Shown here in pieces: positions 1 to 5,730 of a stretch of 10,391 nucleotides of DNA; position 1 is the stretch's first letter; the number at the start of each line of letters is the position of its first letter. The stretch is taken from contig DWXT01000091.1 of assembly GCA_019119085.1 (NCBI GenBank), positions 1-10,391 of the forward strand, in the 5' to 3' direction. A program made the position numbers and the translations under genes. A model generated the notes under the pieces. The model searched no databases, had not been told where the DNA came from, and saw only the letters and a program-made list of their open reading frames with translations. Source of the DNA: Flavonifractor avistercoris. Lineage in GTDB: Bacteria > Bacillota > Clostridia > Oscillospirales > Oscillospiraceae.

Positions 1-2
1 GA

Positions 3-68
3 TCGGTTCCCCGAGACCGGAAGAGGGAATTTGAGCCCCAGGTGCTGAAAAAGAACCAGGCCAGCATT
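3..68 (+). pseudogene. IS256 (Mutator)-family transposase fragment
   Basis: Frame 3 from the window edge reads S-V-P-R-D-R-K-R-E-F-E-P-Q-V-L-K-K-N-Q-A-S-I. This resembles the conserved stretch in the N-terminal part of IS256/Mutator transposases (VPRDRxGxFEPxxxKKxQ). The reading continues into the inverted-repeat element starting at 69 and stops at 138-140 without any transposase character, and no DDE-domain sequence follows. What lies left of the window is unseen. I read it as a transposase gene broken at about position 68 by the adjoining MITE-like element. The fragment is only 22 codons long, so the family call rests on one motif. Confidence 0.6.
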
Positions 69-233
69 AGGGCTTGTTTGAAAAATGCCAACTTACCCAA
101 TCGGCGGGCCTTTTGTCCCCTGAACGGCACAATTTTTTCTTGAAATCCGTCAGGATTCCTGCAAAAAAATTGCTTGTCAGCGACCCAAAATTCCTCGCCG
201 CTGGGCATGTCTCCAACTTTCAAACAAGTCCTA
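68..233. repeat. Long imperfect palindrome inside the MITE-like element
   Basis: Positions 68-83 pair with 218-233 (15 of 16). Further arms nest inside with a shared centre near 151: CGGCG 102-106 with CGCCG 196-200, TTTTG 111-115 with CAAAA 186-190, CAATTTTTT 130-138 with AAAAAATTG 164-172, and AATCC 144-148 with GGATT 153-157 around a GTCA loop. The 166-bp unit could therefore fold into one extended hairpin as DNA or RNA. Its ends read TAGGG...CCTA. The outer copy at 267-284 is then an additional end joined by a 33-nt spacer. The pairing is seen directly; whether this is the original mobile unit is inference. Confidence 0.7.
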
Positions 234-284
234 GCTTCGCATATCTGCTTCTTTTGTGCAACTTTTATTTTTCAAACAAGCCCT
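69..284. mobile_element. MITE-like element with 18-bp terminal inverted repeats
   Basis: Positions 69-86 (AGGGCTTGTTTGAAAAAT) and 267-284 are perfect 18-bp inverted repeats enclosing a 216-bp segment. The interior is visibly more AT-rich than the flanking genes and has no credible coding capacity. A third, imperfect copy of the end lies at 218-234. No clear target-site duplication is visible outside the repeats (TT on the left, GG on the right). Size, matching ends and lack of a transposase fit a miniature inverted-repeat element moved in trans, though the responsible family cannot be named. The left end abuts a transposase fragment. The right end lies inside the 3' end of the minus-strand DUF3795 gene and supplies its stop codon. 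Confidence 0.75.
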
Positions 285-822
285 GGTTTTTTGGCTTCTT
301 GTTCAGTTTGAGGGAGATGCCCCGGGCCTCCGCCGTCCCGTTCAGCAGGCGGACGGCCTGGGCGGCCCGCTCCTTCAGGGGGAGAGAGACGTCCAAATTC
401 TCCAGCACCGCCGCCGTGTCCCCGGCGGGGAGCAGGTTGACGGCGGTGCAGAAGAAGCTCTTGCGCCGCCCATCGTTGTGGTGCTCCAGCAGTTGGGTGA
501 GCAGGCGGCTCTTTTCCGCCAGCTCCGCCCGAAGGTCCTCCGGCGCCGCCGCCCAGCGGTTCAAATGCTCCAGCTGGTTCCGGTGGGGCACGAAGGAGTC
601 GAAGCGGGCGGCCTCTTTCAGTCGGGGGCAGGGATAGTCGGGGCAGAGGGCGCAGGACTCCGGCCCGCCGTGGGCCAGTGCGCACCGGATGACGGCGCAG
701 CTCTGGTGCCCCTCCCCGCCGCCGCAGCCGGGGCAGCCCCTCTCCATCCGGTGCATGGGGCACAGGGCGCAGCACAGCCCGCACAGGGAGAACGCCGGGT
801 CGCTCCGCCGGTAATTCCTCAT
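265..822 (-). CDS. DUF3795-like Cys-rich (probably zinc-binding) protein
   Basis: A 185-residue soluble protein of unknown function. Eleven cysteines crowd residues 14-65: C14, the C17-C18-x2-C21 cluster, a GCPGC pair (C30/C33), C42, C47 and a C57-x2-C60-x4-C65 ending in the CPDYPC motif. This order resembles the DUF3795 family and suggests metal binding. The C-terminal two thirds is helical and charged with no recognised motif. The ATG was chosen because it overlaps the stop of the upstream acyltransferase gene as ATGA, with AAGGA upstream; reading further upstream would run back into that gene. It is the last gene of the mltG unit. Oddly, the last residues (GLFEK plus stop) are encoded by the right terminal repeat of the MITE-like element, so the native C-terminus was probably replaced or trimmed. 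Confidence 0.8.
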   Translation of the reverse strand: MRNYRRSDPAFSLCGLCCALCPMHRMERGCPGCGGGEGHQSCAVIRCALAHGGPESCALCPDYPCPRLKEAARFDSFVPHRNQLEHLNRWAAAPEDLRAELAEKSRLLTQLLEHHNDGRRKSFFCTAVNLLPAGDTAAVLENLDVSLPLKERAAQAVRLLNGTAEARGISLKLNKKPKNQGLFEK

Positions 823-1931
823 GACGGTTCCTTTCTCCGCAGCAGGGCGAACAGGTTGCACTCCCGGCAGGCGGTGGAAAACTTCTGGCCGGTGAACACC
901 CAGCACAGGGGCCTGATGGAGGTGAGCACCCAGATGCCCGCCAGACTGCTGAGCAGGATGGCCAGATAGTAGCCCAGCTGGATGGGGATGGTGTCCACCG
1001 CCGGGGTGATGAAGCGAGTCCACACCTTCTGCCAGAACTCGATGGCCAGGGGGTGAACCAGGTAGATGCCGAAGGACAGGCCGGACAGGGCGGTGATCAT
1101 CCGGCCGCTCTGCCGGTGCTCCGCGTAGGAGCGGGCCAGCTGGAACAGGGCGCAGGCCAGCACGGCGCAGAAGATGTGCAGATAGCTCTTATACACCTCA
1201 CTGTAAGCGCCGGCGGCCAGGGTGGCCCGCCAGGTGCCCACGGCGATGACGGCGTAGCTGACCGCCGCCGCGGCCCACAGGACGGGGCGGGAGGGGGGCC
1301 GCTTCCGGGCCAGCCAGGCCCCCAGGGGGAAGTAGCCCAGGTAGCCCCCCACAAAGTTCAGGTTGGACACGGTGGACACGGTGAAGGCGGTCTTCCAGGG
1401 GCCGGCGGGGGCCAGATCCCGCAGGGTGTTGAGCAGCAGGACGAACACGAACCACAGCAGCATCATGTAGTCCCAGTGCCGGTCGCTGAGGCGCACCGTC
1501 AGCTCCCGGAGCAGGGGGGAGAGCAGATACATGACGATCAGGGCATACAGAAACCAGTAGGGGGTGAGCACCGGCGTGCCCAGTATGGAGGTGAGCTGCT
1601 CCACCGCGGCCTGGGGGCTCCCCATGGCGGCCATCAGGAGCAGCACCAGGGCAGACCAGGCCAGCAGGGGCACCAGCAGCTTGGGCAGCCGCCGCCGGAA
1701 CAGGGTGTGGAGGGAGGCGGTCTGAGGCTGGTTCAGCAGCAGGGCGCCGGATAGCATGAAAAACAGGGGCACCGCCGCCGTGGCCAGGGAGGTGACCAGA
1801 TTGGAGAAGTGCCACAGGGGGCCGATGGACTGACGCAGGGCGCCGGAGGCGGTGTGGAGATACACCACCCCCAGCATGGACAGCACCCGCAGCAGATCGC
1901 AGTCCAGGCGGCGGGCGGCCGGGGCACTCAC
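819..1931 (-). CDS. Acyltransferase-3 family membrane protein
   Basis: A 370-residue polytopic membrane protein of the acyltransferase 3 family (OafA/WecH type), which transfers acyl groups, commonly acetyl, onto surface glycans or other envelope molecules. The N-terminus carries the family R-x10-H signature (R15...H26, DLLRVLSMLGVVYLH) in the first membrane segment. About ten hydrophobic segments follow, including PLFFMLSGALLL near residue 60, a typical family element, and LSGLSFGIYLVHPLAIEF near the C-terminus. The length is normal for a stand-alone member with no extracytoplasmic SGNH domain. The start is GTG at 1931, overlapping the upstream stop as GTGA; reading upstream of it gives low-complexity Arg/Pro/Gly-rich sequence, a shadow of the U32 gene. 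The acceptor is unknown. Linkage to mltG and a distant TagA-like gene makes a wall or surface glycan plausible, as inference. Confidence 0.9.
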   Translation of the reverse strand: MSAPAARRLDCDLLRVLSMLGVVYLHTASGALRQSIGPLWHFSNLVTSLATAAVPLFFMLSGALLLNQPQTASLHTLFRRRLPKLLVPLLAWSALVLLLMAAMGSPQAAVEQLTSILGTPVLTPYWFLYALIVMYLLSPLLRELTVRLSDRHWDYMMLLWFVFVLLLNTLRDLAPAGPWKTAFTVSTVSNLNFVGGYLGYFPLGAWLARKRPPSRPVLWAAAAVSYAVIAVGTWRATLAAGAYSEVYKSYLHIFCAVLACALFQLARSYAEHRQSGRMITALSGLSFGIYLVHPLAIEFWQKVWTRFITPAVDTIPIQLGYYLAILLSSLAGIWVLTSIRPLCWVFTGQKFSTACRECNLFALLRRKEPS

Positions 1932-3142
1932 AGGCCCACCGCCTTCCGCCGGAGCAGGGACAGGGGCGGGGCCTGGACGGGAAGCTTCAGGTAGAAGGGC
2001 ATCTGGGGCTTTCTGGCCTCCGGGATGGGCAGGCCGTCCCCGTCGGTGAGGCCCTCCACGGTGACGGGCACCGGCTTCAGGCCGGGGCCCGCCAGCTCCA
2101 GCTCGTCCCCGGCGGAGAGCTTGTTGCGCAGCTCGCACAGGGCTGTGCCGTCGGGGGTGCAGGAGGTGACCACCGCCATGATCTGCCAGTCCCGGACATA
2201 GCGGGAGTGGCTGGTATGCTGGCCCGGCTCCCCGAAGTAGAAGCCGGTGGAGTAGGGCCGGTGGCTCACCTTCTCCACCTCGTCCCGCCACACCGGCTCC
2301 AGAGGCTGTCCGGCCAGGGCGGCGTCGATGGCGTGGCGGTAGGCGCCGGTGACCACGGCGGCGTAGTAGGCCGACTTGGCCCTCCCCTCGATCTTCAGGG
2401 AGTCCAGCCCGGTGTCGATGAGCTCCGGGATGTGGTCGATCATGCACATGTCACGGGAGTTGAGAATGTAGGCGCCCCCCTCGTCCTCCCCGATGGGGAA
2501 GTACTCGCCGGGGCGCTTCTCCTCCACCAGGGCGTATTGATAGCGGCAGGGCTGGGCGCAGGCGCCCCGGTTGGCGTCCCGCCCCGTCATATAGTTGGAG
2601 AGCAGGCAGCGGCCCGAGTAGCTGACGCACATGGCCCCGTGGACGAAGGCCTCGAGCTCCAGCTCCCTGGGGGCCTTGGCCCGGATCTCCCGGATCTCGT
2701 CCAGGGACAGCTCCCGGGCCAGGATCACCCGGCTGGCCCCCAGCTCATACCAGGCGGCGGCCGCCTGGTAGTTGGAGACGCTGGCCTGGGTGGAGATGTG
2801 GGCCTTGAGCTTGGGGGCATGCTTTTTCAGCAGGGAGAGCACCCCCACGTCGGCCAGGATGGCCGCGTCCACCCCCACCTCCTGGAGGTAGGAGAGCCAC
2901 TCCGGCATCCGGGCGATCTCCCCGTTGCGGGGCATGGTGTTGCAGGTGACGTGGACGGCCACGCCCCGGCTGTGGCACAGGGCCACCGCCTGTTTCAGCT
3001 CCTCCGGGGTGAAGTTGCCGGCAAAGGAGCGCATGCCGAAGTCCGTGCCCGCCAGATATACCGCGTCGGCACCGTAGGCCAGGGACATGCGCAGCCGCTC
3101 CATGTCCCCGGCGGGGGCGAGCAATTCAATGTGTTCAGCCAT
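1928..3142 (-). CDS. trhP: Peptidase U32 family protein, probable tRNA uridine 5-hydroxylase TrhP
   Basis: 404 residues. The N-terminus ELLAPAGDMERLRMSLAYGA begins the TIM-barrel typical of U32 proteins. The family signature ExFxxGxxCxxxxGxCxxS is complete at residues 164-182 (C172, C179), followed by C195 and C199 in GACAQPC; these four cysteines are the expected metal or Fe-S ligands. U32 members are named as peptidases, but TrhP and RlhA act in prephenate-dependent hydroxylation of RNA; TrhP makes 5-hydroxyuridine at wobble position 34. Bacillus subtilis encodes two TrhP proteins (YrrN/YrrO) beside MltG and the methyltransferase TrmR. The mltG neighbour and near-YrrO length support TrhP rather than RlhA or a protease. 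The ATG overlaps the mltG stop by 8 nt. Family is certain; the exact RNA target is inferred. Confidence 0.92.
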   Translation of the reverse strand: MAEHIELLAPAGDMERLRMSLAYGADAVYLAGTDFGMRSFAGNFTPEELKQAVALCHSRGVAVHVTCNTMPRNGEIARMPEWLSYLQEVGVDAAILADVGVLSLLKKHAPKLKAHISTQASVSNYQAAAAWYELGASRVILARELSLDEIREIRAKAPRELELEAFVHGAMCVSYSGRCLLSNYMTGRDANRGACAQPCRYQYALVEEKRPGEYFPIGEDEGGAYILNSRDMCMIDHIPELIDTGLDSLKIEGRAKSAYYAAVVTGAYRHAIDAALAGQPLEPVWRDEVEKVSHRPYSTGFYFGEPGQHTSHSRYVRDWQIMAVVTSCTPDGTALCELRNKLSAGDELELAGPGLKPVPVTVEGLTDGDGLPIPEARKPQMPFYLKLPVQAPPLSLLRRKAVGL

Positions 3143-4325
3143 TCTGGTAACGCTCCTGGGTTGCGATGAAGTCCTGCTGGCCCTGATAGGTGCGGAAGAA
3201 GTGGTGCAGTCCGTCGTCGCCCAGGGCGTAGAAGTAGTAGTTGGTGTCGTCCGGGTACACCGCCGCCCGCAGGGCGTCCACGCCGGGGCAGGAGATGGCC
3301 GTGGGGGGCAGGCCGGTGTGGGTGCGGGTGTTGTAGGGGGTGTCGGCGTTGAGATCCACCTCGGTGCCGCCGGTGGCGTAGAGGATGGTGGCGTCGATGT
3401 TCAGATAGCCCGCCGTCTCGCTGGTGGGGTTGTCCAGACGGTTGTAGATGACCGAGGCGATCTGGGCCTGATCCTGGCCGTCGGTCTCCTTCTCGATCAT
3501 GGAGGCGATGATCACCGCGTCGTTGATGGTGTGGCCGGAGGCCTGGATGTCGGCGCGCATCTGCTCGGTGAAGATCTCGTCAAAGCGGAGGATCATCTTG
3601 TTGAGCACGCTCACCGGATCCTCGCCCATATAGAACTCGTAGGTGTCGGGGAACAGATAGCCCTCCAGCCGCTTGGGATCGCCCAGGGGCAGCACCCCCT
3701 TGAGGAAGGAGAAGTTGAAGTCGTAGTTGGCGGCGGTGTCCTCCAGCTGCTCCACGGTGGACACCCCCTTCTCCTCCAGCAGCTGGAAGATCTGGGCCTC
3801 AGTCTGGCCCTCGGGGATGGTGACCGTGGTGATCATCCGGCTGGCGGAGGAGGAGCCCATGCTGGAGACCAGGGCCCGGTAGTCCATGTCGGTGTCCAGC
3901 TGGTAGGTGCCCGGGGTGATCTTGGCGTCCTCCTCCCCGGCCTGGCCGGAGACATGGGTGAGGGCGCAGAACATCTTGAAGACCATCTTGTACTCGATGA
4001 GGCCGGCCTCCTTCAGCTTGTCGGCCACGTCGCTCACCGTGTCGCCCTCCTCGACCTGCACCGTGGCGGTGAGGGGGGCCTTGTTCAGGGCCAGCACGTC
4101 GTTGGCCCACATCCAGCCCACCCCCGCCAGAATGGCGGAGATGCCCAGCACAAAAATGATATAGAGCAGCACGCCCCACGCGCCCAGGCGCTTTTTCCGC
4201 CGGCGGCGGGGGGCGGGGCGCCGCTCACCCTCCGGATGGGAGGGGGCCACCCGCTTCCCGCCGTGGCCGGCGCTCCGGTGCTGGGCGGGGCGGCGTTCTT
4301 CGTTCCGATATTCTTCCTGAGACAT
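3135..4325 (-). CDS. mltG: Endolytic transglycosylase MltG
   Basis: 396 residues. A cytoplasmic, very basic and polar N-terminus (residues 1-47, ending RRRRKKR) precedes one membrane segment (about 50-74). An extracytoplasmic LysM-like region follows (about 84-165), then the YceG/MltG catalytic domain. Visible family motifs are LEGYLFPDTYEF (220-231), ASMIEKET with the likely catalytic Glu278, VIYNRL, and TGLPPTAISCPG near 338-348. MltG cleaves nascent peptidoglycan strands at the membrane and sets glycan length. The ATG at 4325 was preferred over a TTG six codons upstream because GGAG lies 8 nt before it, inside the TTG-started version. It is the first gene of the four-gene minus unit; a promoter should lie in 4326-4440, but I could not identify a convincing one on this strand. 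Confidence 0.95.
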   Translation of the reverse strand: MSQEEYRNEERRPAQHRSAGHGGKRVAPSHPEGERRPAPRRRRKKRLGAWGVLLYIIFVLGISAILAGVGWMWANDVLALNKAPLTATVQVEEGDTVSDVADKLKEAGLIEYKMVFKMFCALTHVSGQAGEEDAKITPGTYQLDTDMDYRALVSSMGSSSASRMITTVTIPEGQTEAQIFQLLEEKGVSTVEQLEDTAANYDFNFSFLKGVLPLGDPKRLEGYLFPDTYEFYMGEDPVSVLNKMILRFDEIFTEQMRADIQASGHTINDAVIIASMIEKETDGQDQAQIASVIYNRLDNPTSETAGYLNIDATILYATGGTEVDLNADTPYNTRTHTGLPPTAISCPGVDALRAAVYPDDTNYYFYALGDDGLHHFFRTYQGQQDFIATQERYQNG

Positions 4326-4380
4326 GGGTTCCACTCCAATCAAACAAAAGGCTTCTCACAGGCGCCGGCACCCAGACGGG

Positions 4381-4408
4381 AACCACCCCGCATCCGGCCG
4401 CATAGTAT
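4381..4408 (+). promoter_or_regulatory. Possible mother-cell sigma (SigE/SigK-like) promoter of the Cys-rich peptide gene
   Basis: AACC at 4381-4384 and CATAGTAT at 4401-4408 are separated by 16 bp. This fits the loose SigK pattern (mACm, 16-17 bp, CATAnnnTA) except for the last base, and the -10 also resembles SigE sites. No sigma-A -35 matches at the right distance. Transcription from about 4415 would give a leader of roughly 26 nt containing the ribosome binding site. The consensus is short, so chance is a real alternative. Confidence 0.3.
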
Positions 4409-4426
4409 GGGCCAGATGAAGCAAGC

Positions 4427-4432
4427 GAGGTG
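4427..4432 (+). promoter_or_regulatory. Ribosome binding site of the Cys-rich small ORF
   Basis: GAGGTG pairs perfectly with the 16S anti-Shine-Dalgarno and sits 8 nt before the ATG at 4441. It is the main evidence that this very short reading frame is translated, and it points to that ATG rather than to any overlapping frame. Confidence 0.75.
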
Positions 4433-4440
4433 AAACAAAC

Positions 4441-4539
4441 ATGTGCTTTGGCAACAATGGCTGGGGCGGCAGCGGCAGCAGCTGCGGCTGCAACTGCGGC
4501 TGCAGCAGCAACTGCGGGTGCAACGACGGCTGCTGCTGA
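4441..4539 (+). CDS. 32-residue Cys/Gly-rich small protein, unknown function
   Basis: The frame encodes 32 residues starting MCFGNNGWGG. Nine are Cys (2, 15, 17, 19, 21, 25, 27, 31, 32) and nine Gly. The second half is built from CGC blocks separated by N, SS or ND, ending DGCC. The only charged side chain is Asp29, and one Trp and one Phe lie in the Gly/Asn-rich head. A strong GAGGTG site lies 8 nt upstream, and the frame ends 27 nt before a 10-bp hairpin, so it is a complete small transcription unit between two minus-strand operons. No leader peptide or modifying enzyme is adjacent. Possibilities are a disulfide-cross-linked spore-coat component, a metal-binding (metallothionein-like) peptide, or a Cys-rich secreted peptide; none is proven. 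The repeated GGCTGC composition could exaggerate coding appearance, but the RBS and terminator placement favour a real gene. Confidence 0.7.
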   Translation: MCFGNNGWGGSGSSCGCNCGCSSNCGCNDGCC

Positions 4540-4565
4540 ACCGGTTACGTACCGTGGAGCGCCAG

Positions 4566-4588
4566 GAGCGGGGCCTCAGGCCCCGCTC
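4566..4588. terminator. 10-bp hairpin shared by convergent genes
   Basis: GAGCGGGGCC (4566-4575), loop TCA, then GGCCCCGCTC (4579-4588): a perfect 10-bp GC-rich stem with a 3-nt loop between the plus-strand Cys-rich peptide and the minus-strand cyclo-ligase gene. No T-tract follows on either strand, so intrinsic termination would be weak; it may act as a stabilising 3' end or a bidirectional block. The loop is exactly the stop codon of the minus-strand gene. Confidence 0.6.
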
Positions 4589-5178
4589 TGCGCTGTCAGA
4601 GGTGCGGACGGGCCGTACAGCCCCTCCTCGGTGAGCACCAGGGCCACCGGGAGATCATGCCCCTCCGCGGGGAGACGCTCCAGCAGCAGCGGGGCGCGGC
4701 ACAGGGCGGCGGTAAAGCCGGAAAACCCGGCCAGCCAGCGGTCGTAGTACCCGCCCCCCTGGCCCAGGCGCCCGCCGGAGCGGTCGAAGGCCAGGCCGGG
4801 CACCAGCGCCAGGCCGATGTCCGCCCGGTTTACCGGGGGGCAGTCCTCCCCCGGCTCCAGCATGCCGAGGCGGTGGGGGAGCAGGACGCTGTCCGGCCGG
4901 ATCAGCCGGGCCTCCATCCCATGGCCGGGCAGGCACCGGGGCAGGCAGAGCCGCTTCCCCCTGGCCCACAGGGCGGGGAAGAGGCGGGCGGTGTCCGGTT
5001 CCGCCCCCATGCCGTGGTAGAGCAGCAGGGTGTCCGCCGCCTCCACCTGGGGCAGGGAGAGGAAGCGGGCGAAGAGGGCGTCGTCGCTCTCCCGGCGCTG
5101 CCTGGGGGACAGGCCCTCCAGATACGCCCGGACACGGCGGCGCAGCGCGGCCTTCTCAGCCGTGATAGTGGACGTCAT
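4576..5178 (-). CDS. 5-formyltetrahydrofolate cyclo-ligase
   Basis: 200 residues, normal for the family, which converts 5-formyltetrahydrofolate with ATP to 5,10-methenyltetrahydrofolate and so returns stored folate to one-carbon metabolism in the cytoplasm. The diagnostic nucleotide/folate loop is seen at residues 127-148 (PGLAFDR, GGRLGQGGGYYDRWL). The C-terminal motif LPAEGHDLPVALVLTEEGLY matches the family pattern. The N-terminal basic helix (KAALRRRVRAYLEGL) is also typical. The ATG lies inside the DJ-1 gene (23-nt overlap) with AAGGTGG just upstream. It is last in the wecG-tmk-DJ1 unit. Its stop codon forms the loop of a 10-bp hairpin, so the final codons (Q-S-G-A) make one stem arm. 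Confidence 0.93.
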   Translation of the reverse strand: MTSTITAEKAALRRRVRAYLEGLSPRQRRESDDALFARFLSLPQVEAADTLLLYHGMGAEPDTARLFPALWARGKRLCLPRCLPGHGMEARLIRPDSVLLPHRLGMLEPGEDCPPVNRADIGLALVPGLAFDRSGGRLGQGGGYYDRWLAGFSGFTAALCRAPLLLERLPAEGHDLPVALVLTEEGLYGPSAPLTAQSGA

Positions 5179-5701
5179 GGGCCACCTTCCGGGCGGCGTC
5201 GGCGCCCCTGAGCACCTCCACCAGCTTCAGGCCGAAGGGGAAGGCGGAGCCGGCGGCCTCGGCGGTAACGATGTGGCCGTCCACCACCACGGGAGTCCCC
5301 TTCTGCACCACGGCGGAGCCCATCAGCTCCTCCATACCGGGGTAGCACACCGCCCGCCGCCGGTCGAGGAAGCCCAGATTGGCCAGGATGGTGGGGGCGG
5401 CACAGATGGCGGCCAGCCAGCAGCCCTCGTCGTAGCAGCGCTGGATCAGGGCCTGGGCGCGGAGCTCTCCCTGAATGGCCTCCACGCCGCCCAGGCCGCC
5501 GGGGAGCATGAGCATGTCCAGCGCGTCGGCGTTCAGCGCCTCCAGGGCGCAGTCGGCAGTGACGGTGATACCGTGGGCGCCGGTGATCTGCGTCCCGCCA
5601 ATGCCCGCCAGACAGACCTCCACGCCGGCCCGGCGCAGCAGATCGGCGGGCACCAGGGCCTCGCTCTCCTCAAATCCCGTTCCAAGCAGAATGGCTACCA
5701 T
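5156..5701 (-). CDS. DJ-1/PfpI family protein
   Basis: 181 residues of the DJ-1/ThiJ/PfpI superfamily, DJ-1/YajL branch. The expected reactive cysteine is Cys100 in LAAICAAPTIL at the nucleophile elbow, with Glu14 in GFEESEALVPAD at the position of DJ-1 Glu18. MLMLPGGLGG (63-72) is the usual glycine turn. Family members act in oxidative or carbonyl stress, as glyoxalase-like or chaperone-like proteins; deglycase activity is disputed, so the exact role is open. AGGTG lies 10 nt before the ATG. The gene starts 29 nt after the thymidylate-kinase-like gene and overlaps the cyclo-ligase gene by 23 nt, so it is almost certainly cotranscribed with both. Confidence 0.92.
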   Translation of the reverse strand: MVAILLGTGFEESEALVPADLLRRAGVEVCLAGIGGTQITGAHGITVTADCALEALNADALDMLMLPGGLGGVEAIQGELRAQALIQRCYDEGCWLAAICAAPTILANLGFLDRRRAVCYPGMEELMGSAVVQKGTPVVVDGHIVTAEAAGSAFPFGLKLVEVLRGADAARKVAHDVHYHG

Positions 5702-5730
5702 GTTGCAACAGCACCTTTCCCTTTTTTAAA

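Noticed and set aside
74..637. 187-codon plus-strand frame over the MITE and DUF3795 gene
   Set aside because: It crosses an inverted-repeat element and the antisense of a recognisable Cys-rich gene, with no RBS or family motif.
1932..2447. N-terminal extension of the acyltransferase upstream of GTG 1931
   Set aside because: The added 172 residues are Arg/Gly/Pro-rich antifamily sequence overlapping the U32 gene in another frame; the family begins right after the GTG.
3087..4433. 448-codon plus-strand open frame antisense to mltG
   Set aside because: It is a GC-codon shadow: low-complexity Gly/Val/His/Leu sequence with no motif or RBS, while the minus strand encodes an unmistakable MltG.
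4441..4539. CRISPR-like or simple GGCTGC repeat rather than a gene
   Set aside because: Units are irregular in length and keep codon phase for Cys and Gly, with an RBS before and a stop and hairpin after; no spacers exist.
4430..4747. 105-codon plus-strand frame with a poly-alanine stretch
   Set aside because: It is a shifted reading of the Cys/Gly codons (GCA/GCG runs) followed by antisense of the cyclo-ligase; the in-frame RBS supports the 32-residue Cys-rich frame instead.
5701..5710. TGTTGCAACA palindrome at the DJ-1 gene start
   Set aside because: Ten bases is within chance, it lies inside an operon, and no promoter accompanies it.
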